Source of the DNA: Pseudomonas lini
GTDB lineage: Bacteria; Pseudomonadota; Gammaproteobacteria; Pseudomonadales; Pseudomonadaceae
Assembly: GCF_001042905.1 (NCBI RefSeq)
Contig: NZ_JYLB01000010.1
Location: forward strand, 1 to 64,000
Direction: 5' to 3'
DNA length: 64,000 nucleotides
The translations under genes were made by a program, and so were the position numbers. A model generated the notes under the pieces. The model did not search any database, was not told where the DNA came from, and saw only the letters and a program-made list of their open reading frames with translations. Positions 43,931 through 51,886 of this stretch are shown here, one piece after another. Each line of letters starts with the position of its first letter. Positions within the stretch are counted from its first letter, which is position 1.

Positions 43931-44812
43931 TCAGACTCGCTCGATGGCCCGCTCGCCGAACAGGCCGGCGGGACGGATGTACAGGAAGGCCAAAGCCAGG
44001 ACGTAAGCGAACCATGGGGTAATGCCACCGCCGATCAACGGGCCGATGTACACCTCGGCGAGGTTCTCCGCCGCACCGACGATCAACCCGCCGACAATCG
44101 CCCCGCCAATCGAGGTGAAGCCGCCGATGATCAACACCGGCAAGGCCTTGAGCACCACCAGCGACAGCGAGAACTGCACGCCTTGGCGCGCGCCCCACAA
44201 CAATCCCGCCACCAGCCCGACGATGCCGGCCACCGCCCAGACGATCTGCCAGATGCGGTTGAGGTTGATGCCGATCGACAGCGCGGCGGTGGTGTCATCC
44301 GCCACTGCGCGCAGGGACACACCAATGCGGGTTTTGTTGAACAGCAGCGCCAGCACCGTCACCAGCACGATGGCGGCCGCTGCGGCAATCAGGTCGAACT
44401 GGCTGACCATCATCCCGCCGATAAACAGCGGCACGTCGTCGATGCCCAGATCCAGCGCCCGCACTTGCGAACCCATCAAGCCCTGAGCCAGGCCTTCGAT
44501 GATGAACGACAACCCGAGGGTGGCCATGAACAGGGTGATCTGCGAGCGATTGACCAATGGCCGCAACACCAGCCGTTCGATCAGCAACGCGCCGACGATC
44601 ATCACCACAACGGTCAGCAACAGCGCCAAGGCGAACGGCACGCCTTGATCGTGCAGGCTGACAAAGGTCAGCGCGGCGAACAGCAGCATCGCGCCCTGGG
44701 CGAAATTGAACACGCCGCTGGCCTTGTAGATCAGCACGAAGCCGATCGCGACCAGCGAGTACATGGTCCCGGCGAGCAAGCCGCCGAGCAGGGTTTCGAA
44801 GAAGAACGTCAT
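43931..44812 (-). CDS. LivH-type ABC transporter permease
   Basis: A 293-residue permease with about eight helices. Typical motifs are GLLAGTMYSLVAIGFVLIYKASGVFNFAQGA and GGFTSIGGAIVGGLIVGAAENL. It forms the channel with the LivM-type subunit. The start codon overlaps the stop of the LivG-type gene by one base (TGATG). Confidence 0.94.
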   Translation of the reverse strand: MTFFFETLLGGLLAGTMYSLVAIGFVLIYKASGVFNFAQGAMLLFAALTFVSLHDQGVPFALALLLTVVVMIVGALLIERLVLRPLVNRSQITLFMATLGLSFIIEGLAQGLMGSQVRALDLGIDDVPLFIGGMMVSQFDLIAAAAAIVLVTVLALLFNKTRIGVSLRAVADDTTAALSIGINLNRIWQIVWAVAGIVGLVAGLLWGARQGVQFSLSLVVLKALPVLIIGGFTSIGGAIVGGLIVGAAENLAEVYIGPLIGGGITPWFAYVLALAFLYIRPAGLFGERAIERV

Positions 44813-45588
44813 CAGTGCACCACTCCCAGATACGCCGCGATAACGTCGGGATTGGCCTGCACTTCGGCCGGCGTGCCGTCACCGACCTTGCGCCCGTAAT
44901 CGAGTACCACCACATGGTCGGACAGGCCCATCACCACGCTCATGTCGTGCTCGATCAATACCACCGTGGTGCCGAGGTCGCGGTTGATGTCGGCGATGAA
45001 GCGGGCCATTTCCTGCTTCTCTTCGGCGTTCATCCCGGCCATCGGCTCATCGAGCAGCAACAGGCTGGGGCCGGCGATCAAGGCACGGCCAAGCTCCACA
45101 CGTTTTTGCAGGCCGTAGGACAGCTTGCCCACCGGCACATCGCGATGGGCTTGCAGTTCGAGGAATTCGAGAATGCCCTGGGCCTGCCGCCGGAAGTCTT
45201 CAGCCTCACGCCGGGCTCTTGGCAGGTTCAGCGCCTGCTCGATGAAACCGCTGCGCAGGTGCCGTGACAGGCCGGTGAGGATGTTGTCGATCACACTCAT
45301 TTTCTTGAACAGTGCGTTGTTCTGGAACGTGCGGCCGATGCCCCGGCGTGCGGCGGTCAATGGGTCGATACGTTTGAACGGCTGTTGCTCGAACACAATC
45401 GAACCGGCATCGAAGCGGTACACGCCGTTCAGCACGTTGAGCAGCGAACTCTTGCCCGCGCCGTTGGGGCCAATCAGCGCGCAGATCTCGCCCCGACGCA
45501 CGTCGAACGACAGTTCATTGATCGCCTTCACGCCTTTGAAGGACAGGGAAATACCGCTGACTTGCAGAATGGAGTCGGTCGAACTCAT
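44812..45588 (-). CDS. LivG-type ABC transporter ATPase
   Basis: A 258-residue ATP-binding subunit. Walker A GPNGAGKSSLLN near residue 38, signature LSYGLQKRVELGRAL, Walker B LLLLDEPMAGMN, and the LivG-type C-terminus VQANPDVIAAYLG are present. It overlaps the upstream synthetase-like gene by four bases (ATGA) and the LivH gene by one, so translation is coupled through the start of the operon. Confidence 0.94.
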   Translation of the reverse strand: MSSTDSILQVSGISLSFKGVKAINELSFDVRRGEICALIGPNGAGKSSLLNVLNGVYRFDAGSIVFEQQPFKRIDPLTAARRGIGRTFQNNALFKKMSVIDNILTGLSRHLRSGFIEQALNLPRARREAEDFRRQAQGILEFLELQAHRDVPVGKLSYGLQKRVELGRALIAGPSLLLLDEPMAGMNAEEKQEMARFIADINRDLGTTVVLIEHDMSVVMGLSDHVVVLDYGRKVGDGTPAEVQANPDVIAAYLGVVH

Positions 45589-46490
45589 GCGATGTCCCGT
45601 TTGAATTCAGCGAGCCAGGTCGGCTCGGGTTGAGCATCGGAAATGCGGGGGGCTTGCCAGATGAAATGCAGGTTGTGGAAGCCCAACAGGCGGCGAACGC
45701 GGTTCTTGATCAAGCGTTGCAGGCCTTTTTCGGGATGGGCGATGGCCCAGTCGCAGAGGCGTCGACGCCAGGTGCCATTGGGGGCGAGGCGGCTTTCGAT
45801 TTCTGCGGCCAATAGTTGCAGGCGTTCGGCCGACAGCAGCAGCCCGGACGGCGCCACTTCACGACGGTCGCGGGCGGCGCTGCCGGGGCTTTCCGGGAAG
45901 GCCAGGGATTGGCCGCTGCTCAGCCATTGTTCCAGTAGCACCGTCAGGCCGTGCTGCCACTGGGTGCCCTCTTCGCTCCACAGTTGCGCGTCTTGATTCC
46001 AGCGGTTGAGGCGTTGCGCAGGGTCCACCGGGCCGAGCAACTCGGCGAAATTCAGCAGCGTCAGGCCTTGGTTGGTCCAGAGTTGCTGCGTCTGTCTCCC
46101 TTGAACGAACGCGTGAGTTGGACGGCTGCGCCATAGGGCTTTGTGCAGCTCCTCGGAGTCGAGGTTGTCCGGCAACGTCAGCAGTTCGGCGCCAATGTGG
46201 CGGGCGGCCAGTGCGAGCAGCAACAGATCTGGCTCGAATGCACCGCTCAAGGCCAGGCGCGAATCTTCGGTAAAACCCTGCTGACGCAAACCATCGGCCA
46301 ACCGCTCGACATCGCGCAAGGCATCGATCCAGCGCCAGACGAACCACTGACCGTGGCGTTTGTGGCGCAACGCCGGTTGCAACGGACTGACCTGCGCCCA
46401 GTGCTGCAGCTGCTCCAAAGCCTTGGGCACATCGACCCGCCATTGGGCGGAATCGGCGACTGGCGGACGTTTGAGTTCATGCACGCTCAT
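45585..46490 (-). CDS. Truncated acyl-CoA-synthetase-like protein heading the liv operon
   Basis: A 301-residue protein that resembles the N-terminal subdomain of long-chain acyl-CoA synthetases (QHWAQVSPLQPALRHKRHG, FVWRWIDALRDVERLADGLR, LLLLALAARHIGAELLTLP). A later stretch resembles their middle region (WRRRLCDWAIAHPEKGL, VRRLLGFHNLHFIW). The P-loop-like TSGTTGxPKG motif and the whole adenylate-forming C-terminal part are absent, so it cannot be a working synthetase. The frame is intact, GAGGTAAG precedes the ATG, and it is coupled to the LivG gene, so it appears to be kept. Full-length synthetases sit in this position in related ABC clusters; the role of this form is unknown. Confidence 0.72.
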   Translation of the reverse strand: MSVHELKRPPVADSAQWRVDVPKALEQLQHWAQVSPLQPALRHKRHGQWFVWRWIDALRDVERLADGLRQQGFTEDSRLALSGAFEPDLLLLALAARHIGAELLTLPDNLDSEELHKALWRSRPTHAFVQGRQTQQLWTNQGLTLLNFAELLGPVDPAQRLNRWNQDAQLWSEEGTQWQHGLTVLLEQWLSSGQSLAFPESPGSAARDRREVAPSGLLLSAERLQLLAAEIESRLAPNGTWRRRLCDWAIAHPEKGLQRLIKNRVRRLLGFHNLHFIWQAPRISDAQPEPTWLAEFKRDIA

Positions 46491-46565
46491 TGGCTTACCT
46501 CTTATCCATGGGCAAAAGCGTGCGGTGGTCCGCTGGGCTGGAATCTGTAAAACACCACCGTCCCA

Positions 46566-46862
46566 ATGTGGGAGCTGGCTTGCTCGCGAAAGCGGTGTAA
46601 CTGGCGATATCAATGTTGAATGTGCCGGCCTCTTCGCGGGCAAGCCACGCTCCCACAGGGTTTTGTGTCGTCCACAAATATCGCCAGCGATACGAAACCT
46701 GTGGGAGCGTGGCTTGCCCGCGATGGCGGTGTGACAGGCGACATCGATGTTGGACGTACTGGCCTCTTCGCGGGCAAGCCACGCTCCCACAGGGTTTTGT
46801 GTCGTCCACAAATATCGCCAGCGATACGAAACCTGTGGGAGCGTGGCTTGCCCGCGAAGGCG
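46566..46862. repeat. REP cluster with a 134-base tandem duplication
   Basis: REP halves (GGGAGCGTGGCTTGCCCGCGA class) alternate in orientation. Bases 46627-46723 and 46761-46857 are identical over 97 bases and offset by exactly 134 bases; the sequence before each copy is also similar. The cluster lies between the LLM monooxygenase gene (which ends at 46864) and the synthetase-like gene. Nothing else is seen in 46491-46863. Confidence 0.93.
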
Positions 46863-46863
46863 T

Positions 46864-48267
46864 CTACGCAGACACCACTTTCTTCTCCTGCCGCCGCAAC
46901 CCCGCCAGGTCTCGATAGCCCGCCCCCGGATGTATCTCCGGCAATCGCGCCCCTTCGCCAAACAACTTCTCGCGCAAGGTCCCCGGCGCATAGTCGGTCT
47001 TGTACACCCCACGCTTCTGCAACTCCGGCACCAATAACTCAACGGCATCGATGAACGTTTCATGGGTCAACGCATAAGCCAGGTTGAAGCCATCCACATC
47101 GGTCTCCTCGACCCATTCCTGCAGCAAATCGGCGACGGTCTCGGGGCTGCCGACAAACAGCGGCCCGAAACCACCGATCCCAACCCAATCGGCCAGTTCG
47201 TTCGGCGTCCAGACCTTGTTCGGGTCCGCCGTGGAGAACGCCTCCACCGCCGATTGAATGGCATTGGTGTGCACGTGTTTGAGCGGTTCATCCGGTTTGA
47301 ACTGGCTGAAATCGATCCCGGTCCAGCCCGAGATCAACGCCATGGCGCCCTCATAACTGACCCAGGTTTTGTATTCTTCAAACTTGACTTTGGCCTTTGT
47401 GTCGGTCTCGCCGAGGATCACCGTTTGCAGATTGAAGATCAGGATCTTCGACGGATCGCGCCCCGCTTCAGCCGCACGGCGACGGATGTCGGCCACGGTT
47501 TTCTTCAGCAGCACTTTCGACGGCGCGGCGACAAACACGCATTCGGCATGTTCGGCGGCGAACTGCTTGCCACGACTCGAGGCGCCGGCCTGAAACAGCA
47601 CCGGCGTGCGCTGGGGCGAAGGTTCACAGAGGTGCATCCCTGGCACCTGAAAGTGTTTGCCGACGTGCCGGATCTCGTGAATTCTGCTCGGATCGCTGAA
47701 GATCCGCCGCTCGCGATCCCGCAGAATCGCGCCCTCTTCCCAGCTGCCTTCCCACAGCTTGTAGCAAACCTCCAGGTACTCTTCGGCGAAGTCGTAACGG
47801 GCGTCATGTTCGGTCTGGGCTTTCTGGCCGAGGTTCTTCGCGCCGCTTTCCAGGTACGACGTGACAATGTTCCAGCCGGCGCGGCCCTTGGTCAGGTGAT
47901 CGAGAGTCGACAGGCGTCGGGCAAACGGATACGGGTGTTCGAAGGACAGCGACGCGGTCAGGCCGAAACCCAGATGTTCGGTGACCAGCGCCATCGGCGG
48001 GATCAGTTGCAATGGATCATTGACCGGTACCTGCGCCGCCTGACGAATAGCCGCGTCACCGTTGCCGTTGTAGACGTCATATATGCCCAGCACATCGGCG
48101 ATGAACAAACCGTCGAACTTGCCGCGTTCGAGGATCTTCGCCAGATCGGTCCAGTACTCAAGATCCTTGTACTGCCAGGATCGATCCCGCGGATGCGCCC
48201 ACAAACCCGGCGACTGGTGGCCGACGCAGTTCATGTCAAAGGCGTTGAGACGAATTTCACGGGCCAT
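46864..48267 (-). CDS. LLM-class flavin-dependent monooxygenase (NtaA/SnaA/DszA type)
   Basis: A 467-residue FMNH2-dependent monooxygenase of the NtaA/SnaA/DszA/DmoA group. The family pattern includes MNCVGHQSPGLWAHPRDRS, LSFEHPYPFARRLSTLDHLTKGRAGWNIVTSYL and LFQAGASSRGKQFAAEHAE. Relatives use reduced flavin from a partner reductase to split C-S or C-N bonds (sulfones, dimethyl sulfide, aminocarboxylates). The start codon overlaps the preceding stop by one base, and GGAGTG lies upstream. It is the third gene of the sfnB-type operon. Substrate not known. Confidence 0.9.
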   Translation of the reverse strand: MAREIRLNAFDMNCVGHQSPGLWAHPRDRSWQYKDLEYWTDLAKILERGKFDGLFIADVLGIYDVYNGNGDAAIRQAAQVPVNDPLQLIPPMALVTEHLGFGLTASLSFEHPYPFARRLSTLDHLTKGRAGWNIVTSYLESGAKNLGQKAQTEHDARYDFAEEYLEVCYKLWEGSWEEGAILRDRERRIFSDPSRIHEIRHVGKHFQVPGMHLCEPSPQRTPVLFQAGASSRGKQFAAEHAECVFVAAPSKVLLKKTVADIRRRAAEAGRDPSKILIFNLQTVILGETDTKAKVKFEEYKTWVSYEGAMALISGWTGIDFSQFKPDEPLKHVHTNAIQSAVEAFSTADPNKVWTPNELADWVGIGGFGPLFVGSPETVADLLQEWVEETDVDGFNLAYALTHETFIDAVELLVPELQKRGVYKTDYAPGTLREKLFGEGARLPEIHPGAGYRDLAGLRRQEKKVVSA

Positions 48268-48704
48268 CAAACGACACTCCGCACGCTGGGTGGATGGATG
48301 CCGTTGAGGCGGAAGTTGCCAATGAGGTGGAGCTTCCAACGCAGCGGATCATCCAGCGATCCAGGCAACACGGTACGTTGGCCGGTGAGTTCGAATTCGG
48401 CATTGCTGACGGCATTTAAAGCATCCGCGCTGGCCAGGTGCGACTCGGCGATGGCGACGCTGATTTCCGTGTCGTCATCAACACTGTTCAGAAAGTCTTC
48501 GGCGCGTTCGAGCAGCGCGGCGGCGACTTCAATCCGGATGTGCAAATCGCCGAAGCGGCTGATGACGTAAGGATCATCCGTGGCTTGGGTCTTTTGCCGG
48601 ACGAAACGCAACGTCGCATCGAGCAAGCTGCGAGCGTTGTGCAAGTCGTGCTGAGGCTTGGCCAGGGGCTGCCCGGTAACAATTGGTTGGGTCAAGGCGT
48701 TCAT
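48267..48704 (-). CDS. Stand-alone acyl-CoA dehydrogenase C-terminal domain protein
   Basis: A 145-residue protein that aligns only with the C-terminal helical domain of the neighbouring 400-residue SfnB-type protein: YVISRFGDLHIRIEVAAALL matches FSIAAIGDLEWRVHGTEAIL, and DDPLRWKLHLIGNFRLNGI matches HDPARWKYHLIGNYLLNGV. The first two domains and the RHWRNARTHTLH segment near the flavin site are missing, so it should not bind flavin alone. AGGAG lies six bases before the ATG and it is coupled to the LLM gene. It may be a subunit of the SfnB-type enzyme. Confidence 0.75.
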   Translation of the reverse strand: MNALTQPIVTGQPLAKPQHDLHNARSLLDATLRFVRQKTQATDDPYVISRFGDLHIRIEVAAALLERAEDFLNSVDDDTEISVAIAESHLASADALNAVSNAEFELTGQRTVLPGSLDDPLRWKLHLIGNFRLNGIHPPSVRSVV

Positions 48705-48714
48705 GGGTCGCTCC

Positions 48715-49917
48715 TCAGTTCCAGGCGTGGCGCGCAGGCTTCACGCCGTTGAGCAGGTAGTTGCCGATCAAGTGATATTTCCAGCGTGCCGGGTCGTGCA
48801 AGGTGTGAGTCCGGGCGTTGCGCCAATGACGGTCGAGGTTGTACTTGCCGAGCACCGAGCGGGTGCCGGCGAGTTCGAAGAGTTTGCTGCTGGTGAGCAA
48901 GGCGATTTCGGCAGAGAGGACTTTGGCCTGTGCGACCACAACCGAGGCGCGGGCAACGGTGCCCTCATTGGGTTTGAGCAACGCGCCGTCGATGGCTTGG
49001 CCGGCTTTTTTCAGGATCGCTTCGGTGCCGTGAACCCGCCATTCCAGATCGCCGATGGCGGCGATGCTGAACGGGTCCTGCCAGCCATGATCCTGCTGGC
49101 TGTCGATCCATGGTCGGGCTTCACGAGCGTAGCGCTTGGTTTCTTCCAGGGCGCCGACGGCGATGCCGGTATCCACCGCAGCCTGGATAATTTGCGAGAT
49201 CGGGCCGTCGGCGGTGGGTTCGTCGAACGCCTTGTGGGCCGGGATCACCGCGCTCAAAGGCACCTTCACCGCGTCCAGATTCACGCCGCCGCTGGCAGTG
49301 GTGCGCTGGCCGAAACCGTCCCAACTGTCGATCACCGTCAACCCGGGATTGTCGCGCTCGATGAAGGCGATGAAAGCCTTGTTCTCTTGATCGACCGCCA
49401 CCGCCGGCACGATGTGCGCGAACAAGGCGCCGGTGCAGTAGAACTTCTCACCGTCGATTTGCGCGGTGTCTTCATCGAAACGGATACGGGTTTCAAAGGC
49501 ACCGGCATTTTTGCTTTTGGATTCGGAGAAGGCGTTGCCGAAACGATAACCCTGCAGGACTTTGCCGAAGTAATAGCGCTTCTGCGCTTCGGTGGCGGTT
49601 TGCAGCAGGATGTCGAGCACGCCCAGATGGTTTTGCGGGATCTGGCCGAGGGACGGGTCGGCGGCAGAAATGATCTTGATCACCTCGGCGACTGTCACGT
49701 AAGACACGCCGGCACCGCCGTATTCTTTGGGAATGGTGATGCCCCATAAACCACTGGCGGAGAACTCGTCGAGTTCAACGACCGGCAGACGTCGCTCGCG
49801 GTCACGAGCGCTGGCCTCGATAGCGAAACGTGCGGCTAGCTTGTGTGCGACGGCAATCGCCTCGGCGTCCGAATGGATCACATGGGCGGTTTGCGAGGGT
49901 TGGGCAGAGGCTGTCAT
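48715..49917 (-). CDS. SfnB/DszC-type acyl-CoA-dehydrogenase-fold monooxygenase
   Basis: A 400-residue acyl-CoA-dehydrogenase-fold flavoenzyme of the SfnB/DszC group, FMNH2-dependent monooxygenase-like rather than a true dehydrogenase. Typical stretches are LWGITIPKEYGGAGVSYVTV, FGNAFSESKSKNAG, DSWDGFGQRTTASGGV and the C-terminal RHWRNARTHTLHDPARWKYH. SfnB belongs to the sulfone/sulfur-starvation system of Pseudomonas putida. It is the first gene of the operon, 40 bases after a sigma-54-like promoter, which fits SfnR-type control. Substrate is inferred only as an organosulfur compound. Confidence 0.88.
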   Translation of the reverse strand: MTASAQPSQTAHVIHSDAEAIAVAHKLAARFAIEASARDRERRLPVVELDEFSASGLWGITIPKEYGGAGVSYVTVAEVIKIISAADPSLGQIPQNHLGVLDILLQTATEAQKRYYFGKVLQGYRFGNAFSESKSKNAGAFETRIRFDEDTAQIDGEKFYCTGALFAHIVPAVAVDQENKAFIAFIERDNPGLTVIDSWDGFGQRTTASGGVNLDAVKVPLSAVIPAHKAFDEPTADGPISQIIQAAVDTGIAVGALEETKRYAREARPWIDSQQDHGWQDPFSIAAIGDLEWRVHGTEAILKKAGQAIDGALLKPNEGTVARASVVVAQAKVLSAEIALLTSSKLFELAGTRSVLGKYNLDRHWRNARTHTLHDPARWKYHLIGNYLLNGVKPARHAWN

Positions 49918-49956
49918 GGGCCGACTCCGGGATTCTGGTGAATGCCCCAGCGCTTT

Positions 49957-49971
49957 TGCAGGAGTCGTGCC
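49957..49971 (-). promoter_or_regulatory. Sigma-54-like -24/-12 promoter for the sfnB-type operon
   Basis: On the minus strand GGCACGACTCCTGCA has the invariant GG and GC dinucleotides 12 bases apart, matching [T]GGCAC-N5-[T]TGCA except one base in the -12 element and the leading T. It lies 40 bases before the ATG. Sulfur-starvation genes controlled by SfnR use sigma-54. Confidence 0.65.
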
Positions 49972-50073
49972 TGAAACTAAATTTGTTTTATTTCAATAGC
50001 TTAATTAACTATCCGAGAAACACTTGCAGCTTTAAAACAGCAAAGTGCTTATCCAGTGTTGGTCGGCAAACAG

Positions 50074-50649
50074 TCAGATCACCACATTACGCACAAACCG
50101 CGCCGCCACTTCCCCGTCGTTGCGATAGGAATGTGGCTGGTTGCTGGCGAACATGAAGAATTCACCGGCGGCGATTTTCTGCGGTTGGTCGCCGAGCATC
50201 AGGGTCAGGCAACCTTCGAACACATAAATCTGCTCACTCCAGCCTTCGGCATCCGGCTGCGATGGATAAACCTCACCCGGTTGCAGGCACCATTCCCATT
50301 GTTCCACTTCACGGGTGGCGGTGGCTTTTGACAGTAAAACGGCTTTACTGCCGGGGATCGTTCCCGCCCAGGCGACTTCGTTGATACGGCTCGGATCGCG
50401 GGCATCCGGGGCCTGGATCAGATCGCTGAAGGCGACGTCCAGTGCTTCGGCCACGCGATCGAGGGTGGTCAGGCTGACGTTCTTCTCGCCAGCCTCGATG
50501 GCCACCAGCATGCGGCGGCTGACCCCGGACTTTTCGGCCAAAGCGGTCTGGCTCATGTCGGCGGCGTGGCGCAGACGTCGGACGTTCTGGCTGACGTGCT
50601 GGAGAACCGAGGCCCGTTGGGTGGAATCTTTGTGCACTATATTGCTCAC
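50074..50649 (-). CDS. XRE-cupin transcriptional regulator
   Basis: A 191-residue regulator: an N-terminal HTH_3/XRE domain (about residues 20-78, MSQTALAEKSGVSRRMLVAIEAGEKNVSLTTL) joined to a C-terminal cupin barrel (EQIYVFEGCLTLMLGD, AAGEFFMFASNQPHSY), which probably senses a small effector. It is divergent from an EamA transporter gene across 72 bases containing a 22-base palindrome, so it likely controls that gene and itself. Confidence 0.92.
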   Translation of the reverse strand: MSNIVHKDSTQRASVLQHVSQNVRRLRHAADMSQTALAEKSGVSRRMLVAIEAGEKNVSLTTLDRVAEALDVAFSDLIQAPDARDPSRINEVAWAGTIPGSKAVLLSKATATREVEQWEWCLQPGEVYPSQPDAEGWSEQIYVFEGCLTLMLGDQPQKIAAGEFFMFASNQPHSYRNDGEVAARFVRNVVI

Positions 50650-50657
50650 TTGATGGT

Positions 50658-50679
50658 GTTGCGCAGTATACTGCCCAAC
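50658..50679. promoter_or_regulatory. 22-base palindrome, candidate operator of the XRE-cupin regulator
   Basis: The half-sites GTTGCGCAGTA and TACTGCCCAAC are reverse complements except at one position, giving an 11+11 palindrome centred on CAGTATACTG. It lies nine bases upstream of the regulator's start and about 43 before the transporter's start. Confidence 0.75.
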
Positions 50680-50721
50680 TTCCGGCGCATTGTGCGTCTC
50701 CCTCAGGTAGCGCGCAAGGTC

Positions 50722-51660
50722 ATGACGTCGGTGAACTCCTCCCCTGCTTCCTCCCGTTTCTCACGGTTCAGCAAAGCTGAGTGCGTGTTGGTGCTGATCA
50801 CCATGGTCTGGGGCGGGACGTTTTTGCTGGTGCAGCATGCAATGACCGTCAGCGGGCCGATGTTTTTCGTCGGTCTGCGCTTTGCCGCGGCGGCGAGCAT
50901 CGTTGCCCTGTTCTCCTGGCGTCATCTGCGCGAACTGACCTTGTTCGAACTCAAGGCCGGGTCGTTCATCGGCGTGGCGATCATGCTCGGTTATGGCCTG
51001 CAGACCGTGGGTTTGCAGAGCATTCCCAGCAGTCAGTCGGCGTTTATTACCGCGCTGTATGTGCCGTTCGTGCCGTTGCTGCAATGGCTGGTGCTGGGTC
51101 GGCGTCCGGGGTTGATGCCGAGTATCGGGATCATGCTGGCCTTTACCGGGTTGATGCTGTTGTCGGGACCCGCCGGCGCTTCGTTCAATTTCAGCCCTGG
51201 GGAAATCGCCACATTGATCAGCGCCGTGGCGATTGCGGCGGAGATCATTCTGATCAGCACCTACGCCGGCCAGGTCGACGTGCGCCGGGTGACGGTGGTG
51301 CAACTGGCGGTGACTGCGGTGCTGGCCTTTTTGATGGTGGTGCCGACTCAGGAAGTGATTCCCGGGTTCTCCTGGTTACTGTTGTGCAGCGCATTGGGCC
51401 TGGGCGCGGCGAGTGCGGCGATTCAGGTGGCGATGAACTGGGCGCAGAAGAGTGTGTCGCCGACGCGGGCGACGCTGATCTATGCCGGGGAGCCGGTGTG
51501 GGCCGGGATTGTCGGGCGGATTGCCGGGGAGCGGTTGCCGGCGATTGCGTTAGTGGGGGCGGGATTGATTGTGGCGGCGGTGATTGTCAGTGAGTTGAAG
51601 ACTAAGGGTAAGGCTTCTGCCGAAGTTGATGAAGCCTTGGAGAGTGAAAGCGGCAATTAA
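50722..51660 (+). CDS. EamA/DMT-family transporter
   Basis: A 312-residue inner-membrane protein with ten predicted helices in two EamA repeats (TMVWGGTFLLVQHAM at the start; the second repeat begins near LISAVAIAAEIILIS). Such proteins often export amino acids or metabolites. The ATG after GCAAGG was chosen; the frame extends upstream into the regulator region without support. Divergent pairing with an XRE-cupin regulator suggests substrate-induced expression. Confidence 0.9.
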   Translation: MTSVNSSPASSRFSRFSKAECVLVLITMVWGGTFLLVQHAMTVSGPMFFVGLRFAAAASIVALFSWRHLRELTLFELKAGSFIGVAIMLGYGLQTVGLQSIPSSQSAFITALYVPFVPLLQWLVLGRRPGLMPSIGIMLAFTGLMLLSGPAGASFNFSPGEIATLISAVAIAAEIILISTYAGQVDVRRVTVVQLAVTAVLAFLMVVPTQEVIPGFSWLLLCSALGLGAASAAIQVAMNWAQKSVSPTRATLIYAGEPVWAGIVGRIAGERLPAIALVGAGLIVAAVIVSELKTKGKASAEVDEALESESGN

Positions 51661-51666
51661 CAGCAA

Positions 51667-51747
51667 GATCAAAAGATCGCAGCCTTCGGCAGCTCCTACA
51701 GGAGTACGCATTCCCTTGTAGGAGCTGCCGAAGGCTGCGATCTTTTC
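51667..51747. repeat. Inverted REP pair
   Basis: GATCGCAGCCTTCGGCAGCT and its facing complement lie just downstream of the EamA gene, with a short loop between them. Confidence 0.92.
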
Positions 51748-51827
51748 GGGGATTCCCCCTCTCCGTTGAAACAATGATAAACAGGAATTTTCCGTTTACC
51801 TTGTAGGATTCTGCGACAGCTTGGCGT

Positions 51828-51856
51828 TTGGTGATCCGGGAGCTGGCACGTATGAT
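51828..51856 (+). promoter_or_regulatory. Sigma-70-type promoter of the Mrp operon
   Basis: TTGGTG, a 17-base spacer and TATGAT lie 31-59 bases before the first gene of the antiporter operon. The -10 element is strong and the -35 moderate. Confidence 0.6.
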
Positions 51857-51886
51857 GCTTCACAAACTTCCGCAGATTAGAAGCCT

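Noticed and set aside
46491..47063. Upstream extension of the synthetase-like gene by 191 codons
   Set aside because: The extension runs through the REP duplication and into the LLM gene; the ATG at 46490 has a good ribosome site.
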